Made by a program: the position numbers and the translations under genes. A stretch of DNA of 64,000 bases from Candidatus Fraserbacteria bacterium (GTDB taxonomy: Bacteria > Bipolaricaulota > Bipolaricaulia > RBG-16-55-9 > JAJCYT01), in NCBI GenBank assembly GCA_029262795.1, contig JAJCYT010000027.1, forward strand, positions 118,962 to 182,961, given 5' to 3'. Positions 34,530-43,152 of the stretch are shown piece after piece. The notes under the pieces are model-generated. The model saw only the letters and a list, made by a program, of their open reading frames with translations. It was not told the DNA's origin and did no database searches. Numbering within the stretch: the stretch's first letter is position 1; every line of letters starts with the position of its first letter.

Positions 34530-35354
34530 ATGACAAAGGAAGTCAACGCAGTGAGCCGCAGAGGCTTTTTAAAAGGATTGGGTGTGGCAGCAGCAGGCAG
34601 TCTGATTGTGCCAACCGTAGCTAAAAGTGTTTTCGCACAGGATTTTACTCAGGTGGCCCTGTATGCCCGCTTGAGTGGTACTGAGGCTCCATTCATCGAT
34701 GTAAACAACCTGGGCACCACGGATGCCTGGATTGGCTTGGGTGACCAAATTGATTTGTTCTGGGTCACAACCCAGGATGTTAGCCAGATCGACCTGGGCG
34801 ACGATCTGGGCGTGTTCGCTTCTGATCAGGGCGGTAATGAAAACGGCTTTAATTGGGGTATGACCACTGTGGCACCAACCACCCACACCAGCTTCCAGAT
34901 TTTTGCTCTGGATGGCGACTTTGACGCTGCAAGTGCAGCCAACGTGCGTGTGATTGGCCGACCTTCTGCTGAAGGTCCGTTTGCGCCGATTGACGAAGAA
35001 ACCTTCTTCGCCCGTCGCACCAGCAGCACCGCCACCCGTACGGAAGAACAAGATGAGTGGGAAGTGACTTTGCCTTCCTCCCGCTTTAGTTCCCGACTGA
35101 GAATCACTGATATGAAACCTGAAGGCCCTGCCACCCAAGGCGCACCTCAGGCATGGCGCATCCTAAAAACCAACGAAGATGGTGCTGAAGTTCGCTTCAG
35201 TCTGTCTCCGACCGCAGTCTACCAAAGCCCTTTCACCCCTCCAGGCACTGATATTACCGTGCCATTGGCCGGTGACTGGTCCTTCGTGACACGCGGTGTG
35301 GTGCCTGATCGTGATGTGCCCTTCATGGTGAAATTGATTGCGATTGATCTTTAA
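34530..35354 (+). CDS. Tat-exported protein of unknown function
   Basis: 274 residues. A twin-arginine signal (SRRGFLKG, residues 9-16) ends near VFAQ (residue 36). The mature protein is rich in Asp, Thr, Phe and Pro, has no Cys, and looks beta-rich and soluble, so it probably folds in the cytoplasm before export. I do not recognise a family. GGAGG precedes ATG 34530. It is a single-gene unit with a long upstream region and a strong terminator. Anything binding a cofactor is only suggested by the Tat route. Confidence 0.8.
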   Translation: MTKEVNAVSRRGFLKGLGVAAAGSLIVPTVAKSVFAQDFTQVALYARLSGTEAPFIDVNNLGTTDAWIGLGDQIDLFWVTTQDVSQIDLGDDLGVFASDQGGNENGFNWGMTTVAPTTHTSFQIFALDGDFDAASAANVRVIGRPSAEGPFAPIDEETFFARRTSSTATRTEEQDEWEVTLPSSRFSSRLRITDMKPEGPATQGAPQAWRILKTNEDGAEVRFSLSPTAVYQSPFTPPGTDITVPLAGDWSFVTRGVVPDRDVPFMVKLIAIDL

Positions 35355-35393
35355 AGCACACACGAAAGCTTTGATATAACGTTAAACCTCCGA

Positions 35394-35430
35394 GCAGCCG
35401 AGCCTGATTTCAGGCTCGGCTGCTTTTTTT
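35394..35430 (+). terminator. Rho-independent terminator after the Tat protein gene
   Basis: A perfect 14-bp GC-rich inverted repeat (35394-35407 and 35410-35423) with a very short loop, followed by seven T. Confidence 0.95.
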
Positions 35431-35435
35431 ATTTC

Positions 35436-35464
35436 TTGACCTTATCTCACTATGGAACTATACT
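35436..35464 (+). promoter_or_regulatory. Sigma-70 promoter of trxA
   Basis: TTGACC (35436-35441) and TATACT (35459-35464) with a 17-bp spacer, just after the upstream terminator. Transcription would start near 35471, leaving about 110 bases of leader. Confidence 0.8.
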
Positions 35465-35583
35465 TTGCACACTGTACATAACATAAAAATGGGTTTGATA
35501 GGAATTGTTTTTTATGTGTGCAGTTGCTGTTTTTCATGACCATAGCACATATTTTATCAACTGCAGTTTATGAGGAGGCTGAC

Positions 35584-35910
35584 ATGGGTAAACCCATCGT
35601 CGTCAATGAAAGTGATTTTCAGGAAAAGGTGCTTCAAGCCAACGGCCCCGTGTTGGTCGATTTTTGGGCAGAATGGTGTGGACCCTGTCGAGCCGTGGCA
35701 CCTGTGCTGGAAGAAATTGCTGAAGAAAAAGCAGGCAGCCTGGAAGTGGCCAAGATTAATGTGGATGAAAACCAGGCACTGAGTGGCGAACATGGTGTCT
35801 TTAGCATTCCAACCATGATTTTGTTCAAAGATGGCCAGGAAGTTGAACGCTTGGTGGGCGCAATGCCAAAAGCGCGTTTGCTGGAAAAACTTGAACTGCA
35901 TCTGAATTAA
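35584..35910 (+). CDS. trxA: Thioredoxin
   Basis: 108 residues, the classic size. The active site WCGPC is at residues 30-34, preceded by VLVDFWAE and followed by the cis-proline stretch FSIPTMILF near 73. It reduces disulfides in the cytosol, and here most likely regenerates the peroxiredoxin encoded next. GAGGAGG precedes ATG 35584; the longer frame from 35518 would add a hydrophobic leader but has no ribosome site. Confidence 0.93.
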   Translation: MGKPIVVNESDFQEKVLQANGPVLVDFWAEWCGPCRAVAPVLEEIAEEKAGSLEVAKINVDENQALSGEHGVFSIPTMILFKDGQEVERLVGAMPKARLLEKLELHLN

Positions 35911-35936
35911 ACGCAACTTTATTTGGAGGAATGAAC

Positions 35937-36416
35937 ATGGCACTTTCCGTAGGTGATAAAGCGCCCGACTTTACTTTGCCTTCCAGCGATGGAGAAAAGA
36001 TAGACAAAGTGACTTTGAATGATACCCTTGGTGCTGACAACGTGGTGTTGGCATTTTTTCCATTTGCCTTTTCTTCAGTTTGCAGTGAGGAACTGTGTGA
36101 GTTTCGAGATCAATTGGGCCAGTTTAATAACATGAATGCCAAAGTTTATGGCATTAGTGTGGACACGCCCTTTTCACAGACTGAGTTTAGCAAATCGCAG
36201 GGATTAAACTTTGAGTTGTTGAGCGATTTTAACAAGGATGTTTCTGCTCAGTATGGGGTGCTGTATGAACAATTGGGCAATTTTAAAGGTGTTTCCAAAC
36301 GCAGTGTGTTTGTGGTCGATAAGCAAGGCACAGTGAAATACAGTTGGGTCAGTGAAGATCCTACCAATAAACCTGATCTTGGAGAAGTGACCCAAGCCCT
36401 CCAAGGGTTAGAGTAA
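35937..36416 (+). CDS. Peroxiredoxin (AhpC/TSA family)
   Basis: 159 residues. It reduces peroxides with the peroxidatic Cys49 in PFAFSSVCSEELC; Cys54 five residues on could act as resolving Cys, as in PrxQ/BCP-like enzymes. FTLPSSDG near residue 12 and FVVDKQGTV near 122 are typical. Two ATGs lie 6 bases apart; GGAGG at 35925 fits the second (35937). Cotranscribed with thioredoxin 26 bp upstream, its likely reductant. Confidence 0.92.
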   Translation: MALSVGDKAPDFTLPSSDGEKIDKVTLNDTLGADNVVLAFFPFAFSSVCSEELCEFRDQLGQFNNMNAKVYGISVDTPFSQTEFSKSQGLNFELLSDFNKDVSAQYGVLYEQLGNFKGVSKRSVFVVDKQGTVKYSWVSEDPTNKPDLGEVTQALQGLE

Positions 36417-36423
36417 CCTTTTT

Positions 36424-36642
36424 ATGTCTGCACCTAAACGGCCTTTGCCTGAAGCGCAAGCCAGTGTGGAACTGGTGAAAGTGTTAAACGATTGTTATGA
36501 CTACACTTGTAATGTGTGTCAGTCCATCTATCCTTTTTATGATCAAGCGTTGGACTGCGTGTTGTCGCATCGTCTGGAAAAAGTGCCTGTCAGCAAGGCG
36601 CAAAAACAGGGAGGGCGTCACTGGATGGCTCGACGTTATTGA
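36424..36642 (+). CDS. Small CxxC protein of the thioredoxin-peroxiredoxin operon
   Basis: 72 residues, starting 7 bp after the peroxiredoxin stop. Cys at about residues 24, 29, 32 and 44, including CNVC, could bind zinc or an iron-sulfur cluster or take part in thiol exchange. The C-terminus is basic. No family was recognised. Its position after trxA and a peroxiredoxin suggests a link to redox stress; this is inference. Confidence 0.65.
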   Translation: MSAPKRPLPEAQASVELVKVLNDCYDYTCNVCQSIYPFYDQALDCVLSHRLEKVPVSKAQKQGGRHWMARRY

Positions 36643-36709
36643 TCTCTTAGTTCATCTTATTCAAGCTCAGTGCTTTATTCTCTAAATTAAAAATTCTGGA
36701 ACAAAAAAA

Positions 36710-36741
36710 GAAAGCGAGGGAGCAATTGCTCCCTCGCTTTC
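36710..36741. terminator. Bidirectional terminator
   Basis: A perfect palindrome with a 14-bp stem and AATT loop between the CxxC gene and the convergent gene ending at 36774. A-rich sequence on its left gives a T-run for the minus-strand transcript. Confidence 0.85.
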
Positions 36742-36773
36742 GCCAATAGAGGATTTGGATGGCAAAACAGCAC

Positions 36774-37769
36774 TTAGTGGATCACTGCAACCCCATCATA
36801 TTGTGGTTCGATGACACACTTTTGCTTTTGATATTCATTTGGGTTTGGCTGGCTGGTGATGGTGCCTGCAAAGCAGGTGTTGCCAAAACCAATTGGCGTG
36901 GACCAGGGCACCAGCACGAATGGCATCTCAACGTCATCAGAATTGGGTTCAATGCTAATCGACGTACGCCACCCCTCATTCAAGGAAAGTGGTAATTCTA
37001 AATTACTCGCAGCGATGCCTGGGTTGACATAATCTTCACCAGGAATCATTGGGCCAAGGTACACACGCCCGCCATCGTAGATACTCTGGCCGGAGTTACG
37101 ATCAGGCAGGTTTGGATCAATGAAGCGACCGGTGGTCACATACGTTTCGGAACGATTGTGAATCACCCAGCCTTCGTACGCAAAATTTTCAGTTGGAATT
37201 CGTGGCAGGTCTAAACCGGTGGTTGGTGTGAATTCTCCAGCTTCGCCCTCAAAGGTGACAAACCAAATCCCCTGTTCATCATTGAAATCATTTGCTTCAA
37301 CACCATCTTTGAGTTTGGAACTGGCATGAATGCCATCATCTGTCGGCGTTCGCAACATAAACGTTGCACCACTCGGGGTTTCCAAGTCTGGTGCAATTAA
37401 AGACAAGTGCACAATGTCTTTAAGTGGGTTGATATTGCCTGCAAACAGAATCAAGTCTGGGCTTCCTTCATTCAAGTCACCAACACCATCTGGGTCACCC
37501 GTTTCCAAAGAGATCAAGAACTTCTGTTGGCGATAAAGTTCGCCAAAATAAGAAAAATTCTTTGCGTTCCCAATCTGGCGGAAACGGCCTAAGCTGACCA
37601 GTTCATCTAAATCATCAAGCACCCAAGCTTGATAAACAAATCCTCTTGGCAAGTCGGGCAAGTTTTTAAACGCAAACGAGACTTCATTGCCATCTGGCGG
37701 TCCGCCAAACAGGAATGCCAGACCGATCAGTCCGGCAATCAAAACGGCGAATAATGCTGTGTTACTCAT
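36774..37769 (-). CDS. Membrane-anchored periplasmic protein with a duplicated domain
   Basis: 331 residues. One N-terminal hydrophobic helix (residues 4-21) acts as anchor or signal, followed by two related domains. They share the pattern Phe-x-Tyr-x-x-Trp-Val, then a Gly-Arg-Phe (FVYQAWVLDD... LGRF near residue 44 and FAYEGWVIHN... TGRF near 197). This resembles the outer part of anti-sigma-K-like proteins, but no cytoplasmic sigma-binding part exists. Two C-terminal Cys may pair. Function unknown. Confidence 0.7.
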   Translation of the reverse strand: MSNTALFAVLIAGLIGLAFLFGGPPDGNEVSFAFKNLPDLPRGFVYQAWVLDDLDELVSLGRFRQIGNAKNFSYFGELYRQQKFLISLETGDPDGVGDLNEGSPDLILFAGNINPLKDIVHLSLIAPDLETPSGATFMLRTPTDDGIHASSKLKDGVEANDFNDEQGIWFVTFEGEAGEFTPTTGLDLPRIPTENFAYEGWVIHNRSETYVTTGRFIDPNLPDRNSGQSIYDGGRVYLGPMIPGEDYVNPGIAASNLELPLSLNEGWRTSISIEPNSDDVEMPFVLVPWSTPIGFGNTCFAGTITSQPNPNEYQKQKCVIEPQYDGVAVIH

Positions 37770-37983
37770 GCTTGTACCCCCAACATAATCTACCCTATTG
37801 GCTGTGAATCAGGGTTCAGTGATATTCGCTATAAACTTAATCTCTGTAACCAACGTTTCAGAAGGAACGCCGTCTGGTTTTGAGTTCCTAGTTTGTCCAG
37901 GCACAGAGGTCGCCATGTCCGCAAAAACTTCGTTGGTTGGTGATCTTTGTTACATCGGATAAAATGAAACTGAGGTGAACGCC

Positions 37984-38427
37984 ATGGATTTATGGTTCTG
38001 GTGGGTGTTGTTTGCATTACTTATGTTTGCAGGGGAAATCTTGACATCAGGATTTTTTCTTCTTTGGATCGGGCTAGGTGCTTTACTTGGAGGTGTTTTA
38101 GCTGCCTTTCATTTGCCCGTACCGATTCAGTTGCTGGGGTTCGTATTTGCTTCAGGAGGGCTGGTGGTCTCATCTCGAACGTTGTTTAAGCGGATGCTGG
38201 GGGATCGCATAAAGACACCTGTTGTTTCAAGCAATGTTGATGCCCTCATTGACACCACTGGCATGGTTATTAAAGAGATAGACAATGAAACTGGTGGTGG
38301 TTTGGTAAAAATTCGAGGCGAAGATTGGACTGCCATCAGTGAAAATGATGAACGCATTTCCAAAGGCAAGAAAGTTTTGGTCCTTCGTGTGGAAGGCGTG
38401 AAGCTGATTGTCGTAGAAAAGATATAA
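37984..38427 (+). CDS. NfeD-like membrane protein
   Basis: 147 residues. Two to three membrane helices (about 5-70) with GEILTSGFFLLWIGLGALLGG, shown here as GEILTSGFFLLW, then an OB-fold domain with VKIRGEDWTAIS near residue 106. This is the short NfeD form without the protease part. NfeD proteins pair with SPFH proteins in membrane quality control, and an SPFH gene follows 11 bp downstream. GAGGTGA supports ATG 37984 over the upstream GTG. Confidence 0.9.
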   Translation: MDLWFWWVLFALLMFAGEILTSGFFLLWIGLGALLGGVLAAFHLPVPIQLLGFVFASGGLVVSSRTLFKRMLGDRIKTPVVSSNVDALIDTTGMVIKEIDNETGGGLVKIRGEDWTAISENDERISKGKKVLVLRVEGVKLIVVEKI

Positions 38428-38438
38428 GGAGGTCACAC

Positions 38439-39431
38439 ATGGATCCAATGGTCATCATCTTAGCAGCTGTGGCGGGTTTGGTTGTGCTGACGGCTTTTAA
38501 AGGTGTGGTGACGGTGAGTCAGGCATCTGTACGCATGATTGAGCGTTTGGGTCGTTTTCACCGAAAAGCAGGCAGCGGTCTGCATTTTGTTATTCCTTTT
38601 ATCGAAAAGCCAAGAAGAGTCATCAGTATGAGGGATGGTGTTTTAAGAGAAAATGCCGTGATTGATTTACGCGAACTGGTGATTGACTTTCCTCCTCAGT
38701 CTGTGATCACCAAAGACAATGTTCGTATGCAGGTGAATACAGTGATTTATTATCAGGTGACTGATCCCTTCAAGGCAACGTATGAAATTGCCAATTTGCC
38801 TGAAGCCATTCTTAAACTGACCGTAACCACCATGCGTAATGTCATGGGCAACATGGACCTTGAAGAAAGTTTGATTTCGCGCGAACGCATCAATGCAGAG
38901 TTACGTGAAACTCTGGATGCCGCCACCGACAAATGGGGCGTGCGCGTCAACCGTGTGGAACTCAAAGACATTGCCCCTCCCGATGATGTAACCAACGCCA
39001 TGGAAAAACAGATTAAGGCGGACCGTGAACGACGCGCCCGCGTACTGGAAGCCGAGGGGTTTAAAGAAGCTGCTATCCGAGAAGCCGAAGGACGAAAGCA
39101 GGCTTCAATTCTCGAAGCTGAAGGCAAAAGAAACTCTTTGATATTGGAAGCTGAAGGTGAAGCGGAAGCCCGAATTAAAATAGCTGAATCTGAGGCACAA
39201 GCCATCGCCAGAGAATTTAAGGGGATTCATGAAGGCAATCCAACGCCGGATTTGATCGCGATCCGCTATTTGGATGCTTTGAAAGAAATGTCCAAAGACC
39301 CATCAGCAAAAATCTATATGCCATATGAAGTGAGTTCTTTTGTAAGTTCTTTGGGATTGGTCAAAGAAGCCTTTAGTGATCAGGACAAAACCACCAAAGA
39401 TCACAAAGAAGAAAACATCCGAGATATCTGA
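38439..39431 (+). CDS. SPFH/Band 7 protein, QmcA-like
   Basis: 330 residues. An N-terminal membrane helix (5-25), the SPFH domain (ERLGRFHRKAGSGLHFVIPF near 35, shown as ERLGRFHRK) and a long helical region from 200 to 265 rich in Ala, Glu and Arg that forms the cage wall in this family. It oligomerises at the inner membrane and is thought to shield proteases or organise lipids. Perfect AAGGAGGTCAC precedes the ATG. Forms an operon with NfeD. Confidence 0.92.
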   Translation: MDPMVIILAAVAGLVVLTAFKGVVTVSQASVRMIERLGRFHRKAGSGLHFVIPFIEKPRRVISMRDGVLRENAVIDLRELVIDFPPQSVITKDNVRMQVNTVIYYQVTDPFKATYEIANLPEAILKLTVTTMRNVMGNMDLEESLISRERINAELRETLDAATDKWGVRVNRVELKDIAPPDDVTNAMEKQIKADRERRARVLEAEGFKEAAIREAEGRKQASILEAEGKRNSLILEAEGEAEARIKIAESEAQAIAREFKGIHEGNPTPDLIAIRYLDALKEMSKDPSAKIYMPYEVSSFVSSLGLVKEAFSDQDKTTKDHKEENIRDI

Positions 39432-39432
39432 G

Positions 39433-40131
39433 TTAGTGGCCAGACTTTAACGAGCCACGTTTGAGAATGTTAGCGATGGCCAGTGGCAGTGAGGCAGGTT
39501 GTTTTTCTTTGCCGCAGCAATGTTTAAACTTCTTGCCGCTGCCACAGGTGCAAGTGGCATCCTGAACTTTTCGAGCTTGTGTGGCGGCCTGTTGAAATGC
39601 GCTTAGCCAAGTTTTCCAGGTGAGTAGTCCCACAATCATCAAAGGCAGAAGTTGCTCGCCCAACGTGCCCATTAAGACCGCAAGCCAGTTAAAGGCATAC
39701 GCCTCCTCGGCAGAGCCAGGGATCATCAAACCCGCATTGATAAATTGCGCTTTAATTTGTACCACGACGAAAATTGTGTGTAACGAGGCCAAGACCAACA
39801 GAGCCACGCCACTGCGCCAGCTTTTTTGCAGCCAGGTCAGCCCTGGTGCGGCAAGCATCAAGCCAAGCAGCAAAACGATATTGAAAAAAGTGCCATATTT
39901 GTCGAATTCAAAAACAGGATAGCGTTGTGATCCATTGACTTGATAGGCAAGCCAAACGCCTTGCTCCTGATCTACTTCCGCGATCAGTGGATCATCGAGA
40001 TGAAAGACGGCGTTTGCTGAAAAAAAAACAACTTGGTTGTAATACGGAGCCAGCATAAACCACAAAGCCACCAGCGCCACAAAACCAATGGAAAACCAAC
40101 CGAGAAAGCGCATCAGTAAATTATTTTTCAT
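39433..40131 (-). CDS. Exosortase H-associated membrane protein with SEC-C tail
   Basis: 232 residues. Four to five hydrophobic segments, a periplasmic loop after APYYNQVVFF, and a cytoplasmic C-terminus carrying a SEC-C type zinc motif: Cys-x-Cys-Gly-Ser-Gly-x-x-x-x-x-Cys-Cys (CTCGSGKKFKHCC near residue 199). Its start overlaps the xrtH stop by 11 bases, so it is made with the exosortase, as is the dedicated XrtH partner in other genomes. A SEC-C tail on such a protein is unexpected to me. The frame extends upstream but overlaps xrtH heavily. Confidence 0.75.
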   Translation of the reverse strand: MKNNLLMRFLGWFSIGFVALVALWFMLAPYYNQVVFFSANAVFHLDDPLIAEVDQEQGVWLAYQVNGSQRYPVFEFDKYGTFFNIVLLLGLMLAAPGLTWLQKSWRSGVALLVLASLHTIFVVVQIKAQFINAGLMIPGSAEEAYAFNWLAVLMGTLGEQLLPLMIVGLLTWKTWLSAFQQAATQARKVQDATCTCGSGKKFKHCCGKEKQPASLPLAIANILKRGSLKSGH

Positions 40132-40630
40132 GAGCAAACCTCTGAATCCAGAACAGCCATAGGAACACAGCAAACACCACAGCCACCGTCTGCCAGATGA
40201 CCAGATGCGCAAAATCGAAGGCGTCAATCCAGTACGCGCCAATCACCAGCAAACTGATGATGCGAATGGCATTGACCAGCATGATGGCAATCACGCCAAA
40301 CACCACACCCTGAAGTTTGCGTTTCAGGCTGCAGGGATAGGCCAAAACGGCCGCAATGTAAATGGTGGTGGTAAACAAACCCGTACAGGCAGGCACAATG
40401 TTGGCAACAAATGCCTCAATCACAATGGTGCTGTCATAAACCTGGACGGTTGAGTTGAACCAACTCAACACAGTGCCAGTAAATATCGCTAAGAATTTTT
40501 CCAAAGGGTCTTGCACCACGTGACTGACAGGGTTGAGCAAAAAGGTAATGCCTGCCCCGATGGTGGCGAGGAAAATTACTGCAATTTTTATGCCTGACGT
40601 GTCACTTAGCTTTGATGTACGGACATTCAT
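40121..40630 (-). CDS. xrtH: Exosortase H (XrtH) family transpeptidase
   Basis: 169 residues with about six membrane helices. The exosortase/archaeosortase catalytic residues are visible: Cys82 in VPACTGLFTT, Arg123 in VNAIRIISL and His142 in FDFAHLVIWQ. Exosortases cleave C-terminal sorting tails of exported proteins; the XrtH branch is known to go with IPTLxxWG-type tails. No such tail occurs in any complete protein of this window. The truncated beta-helix protein at the left edge is a candidate. Confidence 0.88.
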   Translation of the reverse strand: MNVRTSKLSDTSGIKIAVIFLATIGAGITFLLNPVSHVVQDPLEKFLAIFTGTVLSWFNSTVQVYDSTIVIEAFVANIVPACTGLFTTTIYIAAVLAYPCSLKRKLQGVVFGVIAIMLVNAIRIISLLVIGAYWIDAFDFAHLVIWQTVAVVFAVFLWLFWIQRFAHEK

Positions 40631-40696
40631 CTACTTAACCAAACCTTCTCTTTATGCTGGATAAACGTGAATACATCAGTCTAAGCCGTAAATAAA

Positions 40697-40732
40697 AACC
40701 CCACCGTGGTGTGTATCACGCACGGTGGGGTT
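40697..40732 (-). terminator. Rho-independent terminator of pspA
   Basis: A perfect 12-bp GC-rich inverted repeat (40697-40708 and 40721-40732). On the minus strand it is followed by TTTTTATTT, so it ends the pspA transcript before xrtH. Confidence 0.9.
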
Positions 40733-40763
40733 ACTTTGTGATCTGACTGTAAAAAAAATTGAG

Positions 40764-41840
40764 TTAATCGTTTGAGTTGGGCACAAGTCCTTCGCCTTGA
40801 AACACTTGTTGTGCCTCTTCAAAATCCAGATCTTCGGGGGGCAGTTTGACTTCGGGTTGATAATAACTGGCCCCTACATCTTCAGCTGTTAAATCTCTGC
40901 CAACGAGACGACCTTGTTTGCGAATGAGAGAGAACATGCCAGCGTACATCTCATCAAATTTTTCTGGTGTGAGTTGATTTTTTTCGTTGAGCTGCGTGAT
41001 CTCATCATCAAACTTGTTGAGTTGTTCCAGCACTTTTTCACGATTTTGCTCTTCAATTGCCCAAGTGCCGCCACCGGACATGGCGATGCAGAAATAGGTG
41101 GTGTCTGTTCCAGGCAAAGCCGGATCGCCAGTGAGTTCTCGATCCAGTTCAGCCAAAGCGGCTTCGGCCTCCAGTGAAGGCAATTCAAGATCCGGCAGGC
41201 TGCCGCTTAATTGCTGCTCGGCCATCACTTCACTCGAAGCTTCGGCCAGTGCTTTTTTGTGCTTGATCTTGCCTTCGATACGACCCAGGGTCAGATCCAT
41301 ATCACTAAAATCACTTTCAAAACCGGCCAGGGAACTGCTGATGCGCTCTTCGGCTTCGGCCATGCGCCACTCGCTTTTAAGTTGTTCCTTGCGGGAGCGC
41401 AGGTCTTCAATTTTGGCATCGAGGTCAATTTGTTTTTCTTTCAGCGTGTTGACGCTGAGATTGGCTTTGACCAGACGTTCATCCAGTTCCTCAACACGTT
41501 TTTGATGGCTCAAAAATCCGGCCAGCAATTGCTTGGCGGCATCGTTGTATTTTGCAATTTGGTCTTCGCCTGCGCCCTCTTGGTCCAGTTTGAGCGCCTT
41601 GGCGCGATAGACCTTGGCTTTGTCATGATCCTGCTGCATTTCTGAACGCTGTTCATCCAGCTCATTGCGGATCAGGTTACGATCTGCCGTGGCATCACGA
41701 ATGGCGCGGGCAGCCATTTTCTTTTGTTCGAGCAGTTGCTCATACAGATAATCAAGCTGCTCTTCAGGATCTTCCATTTTGTCTAAGACTGCATTGGCTT
41801 TGGAACGAAATACATTGCGAAAGCGGCTGATCAAGCCCAT
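40764..41840 (-). CDS. pspA: Phage shock protein A/IM30 family protein
   Basis: 358 residues, longer than E. coli PspA. The start MGLISRFRNVFRSKANAVLDKMEDP (quoted as FRNVFRSKANAVLDKMEDP) and the long coiled coil to about residue 215 are PspA/Vipp1-type. These proteins form ESCRT-III-like coats that protect the inner membrane. After about residue 230 there is an additional acidic segment with its own helix pair, unlike classic PspA. GGAGG before ATG 41840 decides the start. No pspB/C/F genes are adjacent. Confidence 0.88.
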   Translation of the reverse strand: MGLISRFRNVFRSKANAVLDKMEDPEEQLDYLYEQLLEQKKMAARAIRDATADRNLIRNELDEQRSEMQQDHDKAKVYRAKALKLDQEGAGEDQIAKYNDAAKQLLAGFLSHQKRVEELDERLVKANLSVNTLKEKQIDLDAKIEDLRSRKEQLKSEWRMAEAEERISSSLAGFESDFSDMDLTLGRIEGKIKHKKALAEASSEVMAEQQLSGSLPDLELPSLEAEAALAELDRELTGDPALPGTDTTYFCIAMSGGGTWAIEEQNREKVLEQLNKFDDEITQLNEKNQLTPEKFDEMYAGMFSLIRKQGRLVGRDLTAEDVGASYYQPEVKLPPEDLDFEEAQQVFQGEGLVPNSND

Positions 41841-42148
41841 AACACGCGCCTCCAAGTTCAATTTTCAGGATAATATAACTTAAATTATACGCTTCAGATC
41901 AACACGTCTCAATAAGCACAGCCAATAGGAAAGATTTCTAAAAACTGGAAGTAATTTAAGATGAAAATGGTTTTAAATTTCCATTGCCATAATATAAAGC
42001 CCCATACAATGATAAAAAGCAAAGTGGCAACTGATATAGATCATCCCATCTCTAAGAAATATTGTTCATAATAAACTCATGCCAACGCACGAACCTTTAG
42101 ACGCACGAAGAAGTGCAGGCATATTAAACAGCCGAAGAACTCGGCGAC

Positions 42149-42219
42149 AGTATGCAATATGGCATACTCAAACAAGAGGAGTCTGAAGGAGAGATGAACT
42201 GAAGTAGGCTCATCTCTCC
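42149..42219 (+). other. Pair of intergenic hairpins, possible small RNA 3' end
   Basis: A 7-bp stem (42149-42155/42162-42168) and a perfect 10-bp stem (42188-42197/42210-42219) with 12-base loop, then a pyrimidine-rich tract. They lie in the 476-bp gap between pspA and the next gene. No good ORF is present; a small RNA is possible. Confidence 0.3.
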
Positions 42220-42316
42220 TCGTCCTGTTTCATTCATTCTTACTGGTTTACCAAGATAAGCAAAAGGTTTGACGTAACACAGGCCTTTTGGATGGTGAGG
42301 GAGATCAAAAAATTGA

Positions 42317-43126
42317 TCAGCGAGGGTCAGAATCTGGCGTCAAAATTTCTTCTAAAGATGGCAATAAAGTTGCAAATCCCAAGTCGCTGATCACAGGCAG
42401 GCCACTGGCCAACGTCCGAGCTGTGTTGATATCCAATAATAAACCGCCCAATAAAAATGGTTCATCGGGTCTTACAAACGGATCGGGGCGATAGAAAAAT
42501 ACAGGTGCGCCGCGCACAGTGCCTTGCGCCGGACAATTTAACTCAAATGAAAACCCCTTCCAGCCTCGGCGAAAATCGAATGTTTCTGTACCGCTATTGA
42601 ATCTTGGGGTGGTTTGAACGCCTACAAAATTGTCGCCTTCCAGCGTCATGATCGCGCCGGTTCTGTCCAGTTGGGTGGCGCGCGTGGTGAGGGTTACAGG
42701 GGCAATGGTGCGCTGGGTTTGCTCTAGGAACACAGTGTAATAGCCATTTCGGTTGTCTACGGTTTTAAACAATTCAACAACACCCAGACCATCGGCCAAT
42801 TGAAAACGTGTGCTGACCAGGGTGAAGCTGGTGTCATTAAACTCATGTGCAGCAGGCACAGTCAGCCAAAACGTGCCGCGTTCATCGCCGAACACAGCCA
42901 CGGCAGTGGAGATGCGAATAATGTCTTGAAACACAAACATCTGTTGTGCTTCATCAAATGAGCGAACGGTGAAGGTAACAAACAAAGGTTGCACATTGGG
43001 CAAAAAGGTTTGCGCCAATTGCTCACTCATTTCATCCAGACGGTCACCAATATCGGCAGCTTGAGAAGAAACGGTGATACCAAGGGCAATCAAACAGCCA
43101 ATGATCAGAAAATGAAATGGTTTCAT
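42317..43126 (-). CDS. Secreted protein of unknown function
   Basis: 269 residues with a typical signal peptide (cleavage near SQAA, residue 24). The mature part is rich in Phe, Thr, Val and Asp and looks beta-stranded, with a single Cys near residue 202, so no disulfide. No family was recognised. It is 26 bp after the ACT-domain gene on the same strand but is probably an independent function. Confidence 0.72.
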   Translation of the reverse strand: MKPFHFLIIGCLIALGITVSSQAADIGDRLDEMSEQLAQTFLPNVQPLFVTFTVRSFDEAQQMFVFQDIIRISTAVAVFGDERGTFWLTVPAAHEFNDTSFTLVSTRFQLADGLGVVELFKTVDNRNGYYTVFLEQTQRTIAPVTLTTRATQLDRTGAIMTLEGDNFVGVQTTPRFNSGTETFDFRRGWKGFSFELNCPAQGTVRGAPVFFYRPDPFVRPDEPFLLGGLLLDINTARTLASGLPVISDLGFATLLPSLEEILTPDSDPR

Positions 43127-43152
43127 GTTGGTTTTAGCCCCTACTCAAGTTT

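Noticed and set aside
39433-40131. SecA or a SEC-C chaperone
   Set aside because: Only the short C-terminal motif matches; the rest is a multi-span membrane protein next to xrtH.
42080-42187. A 35-codon Arg-rich frame starting at an ATG near 42079
   Set aside because: No Shine-Dalgarno, odd composition, and it overlaps hairpins.
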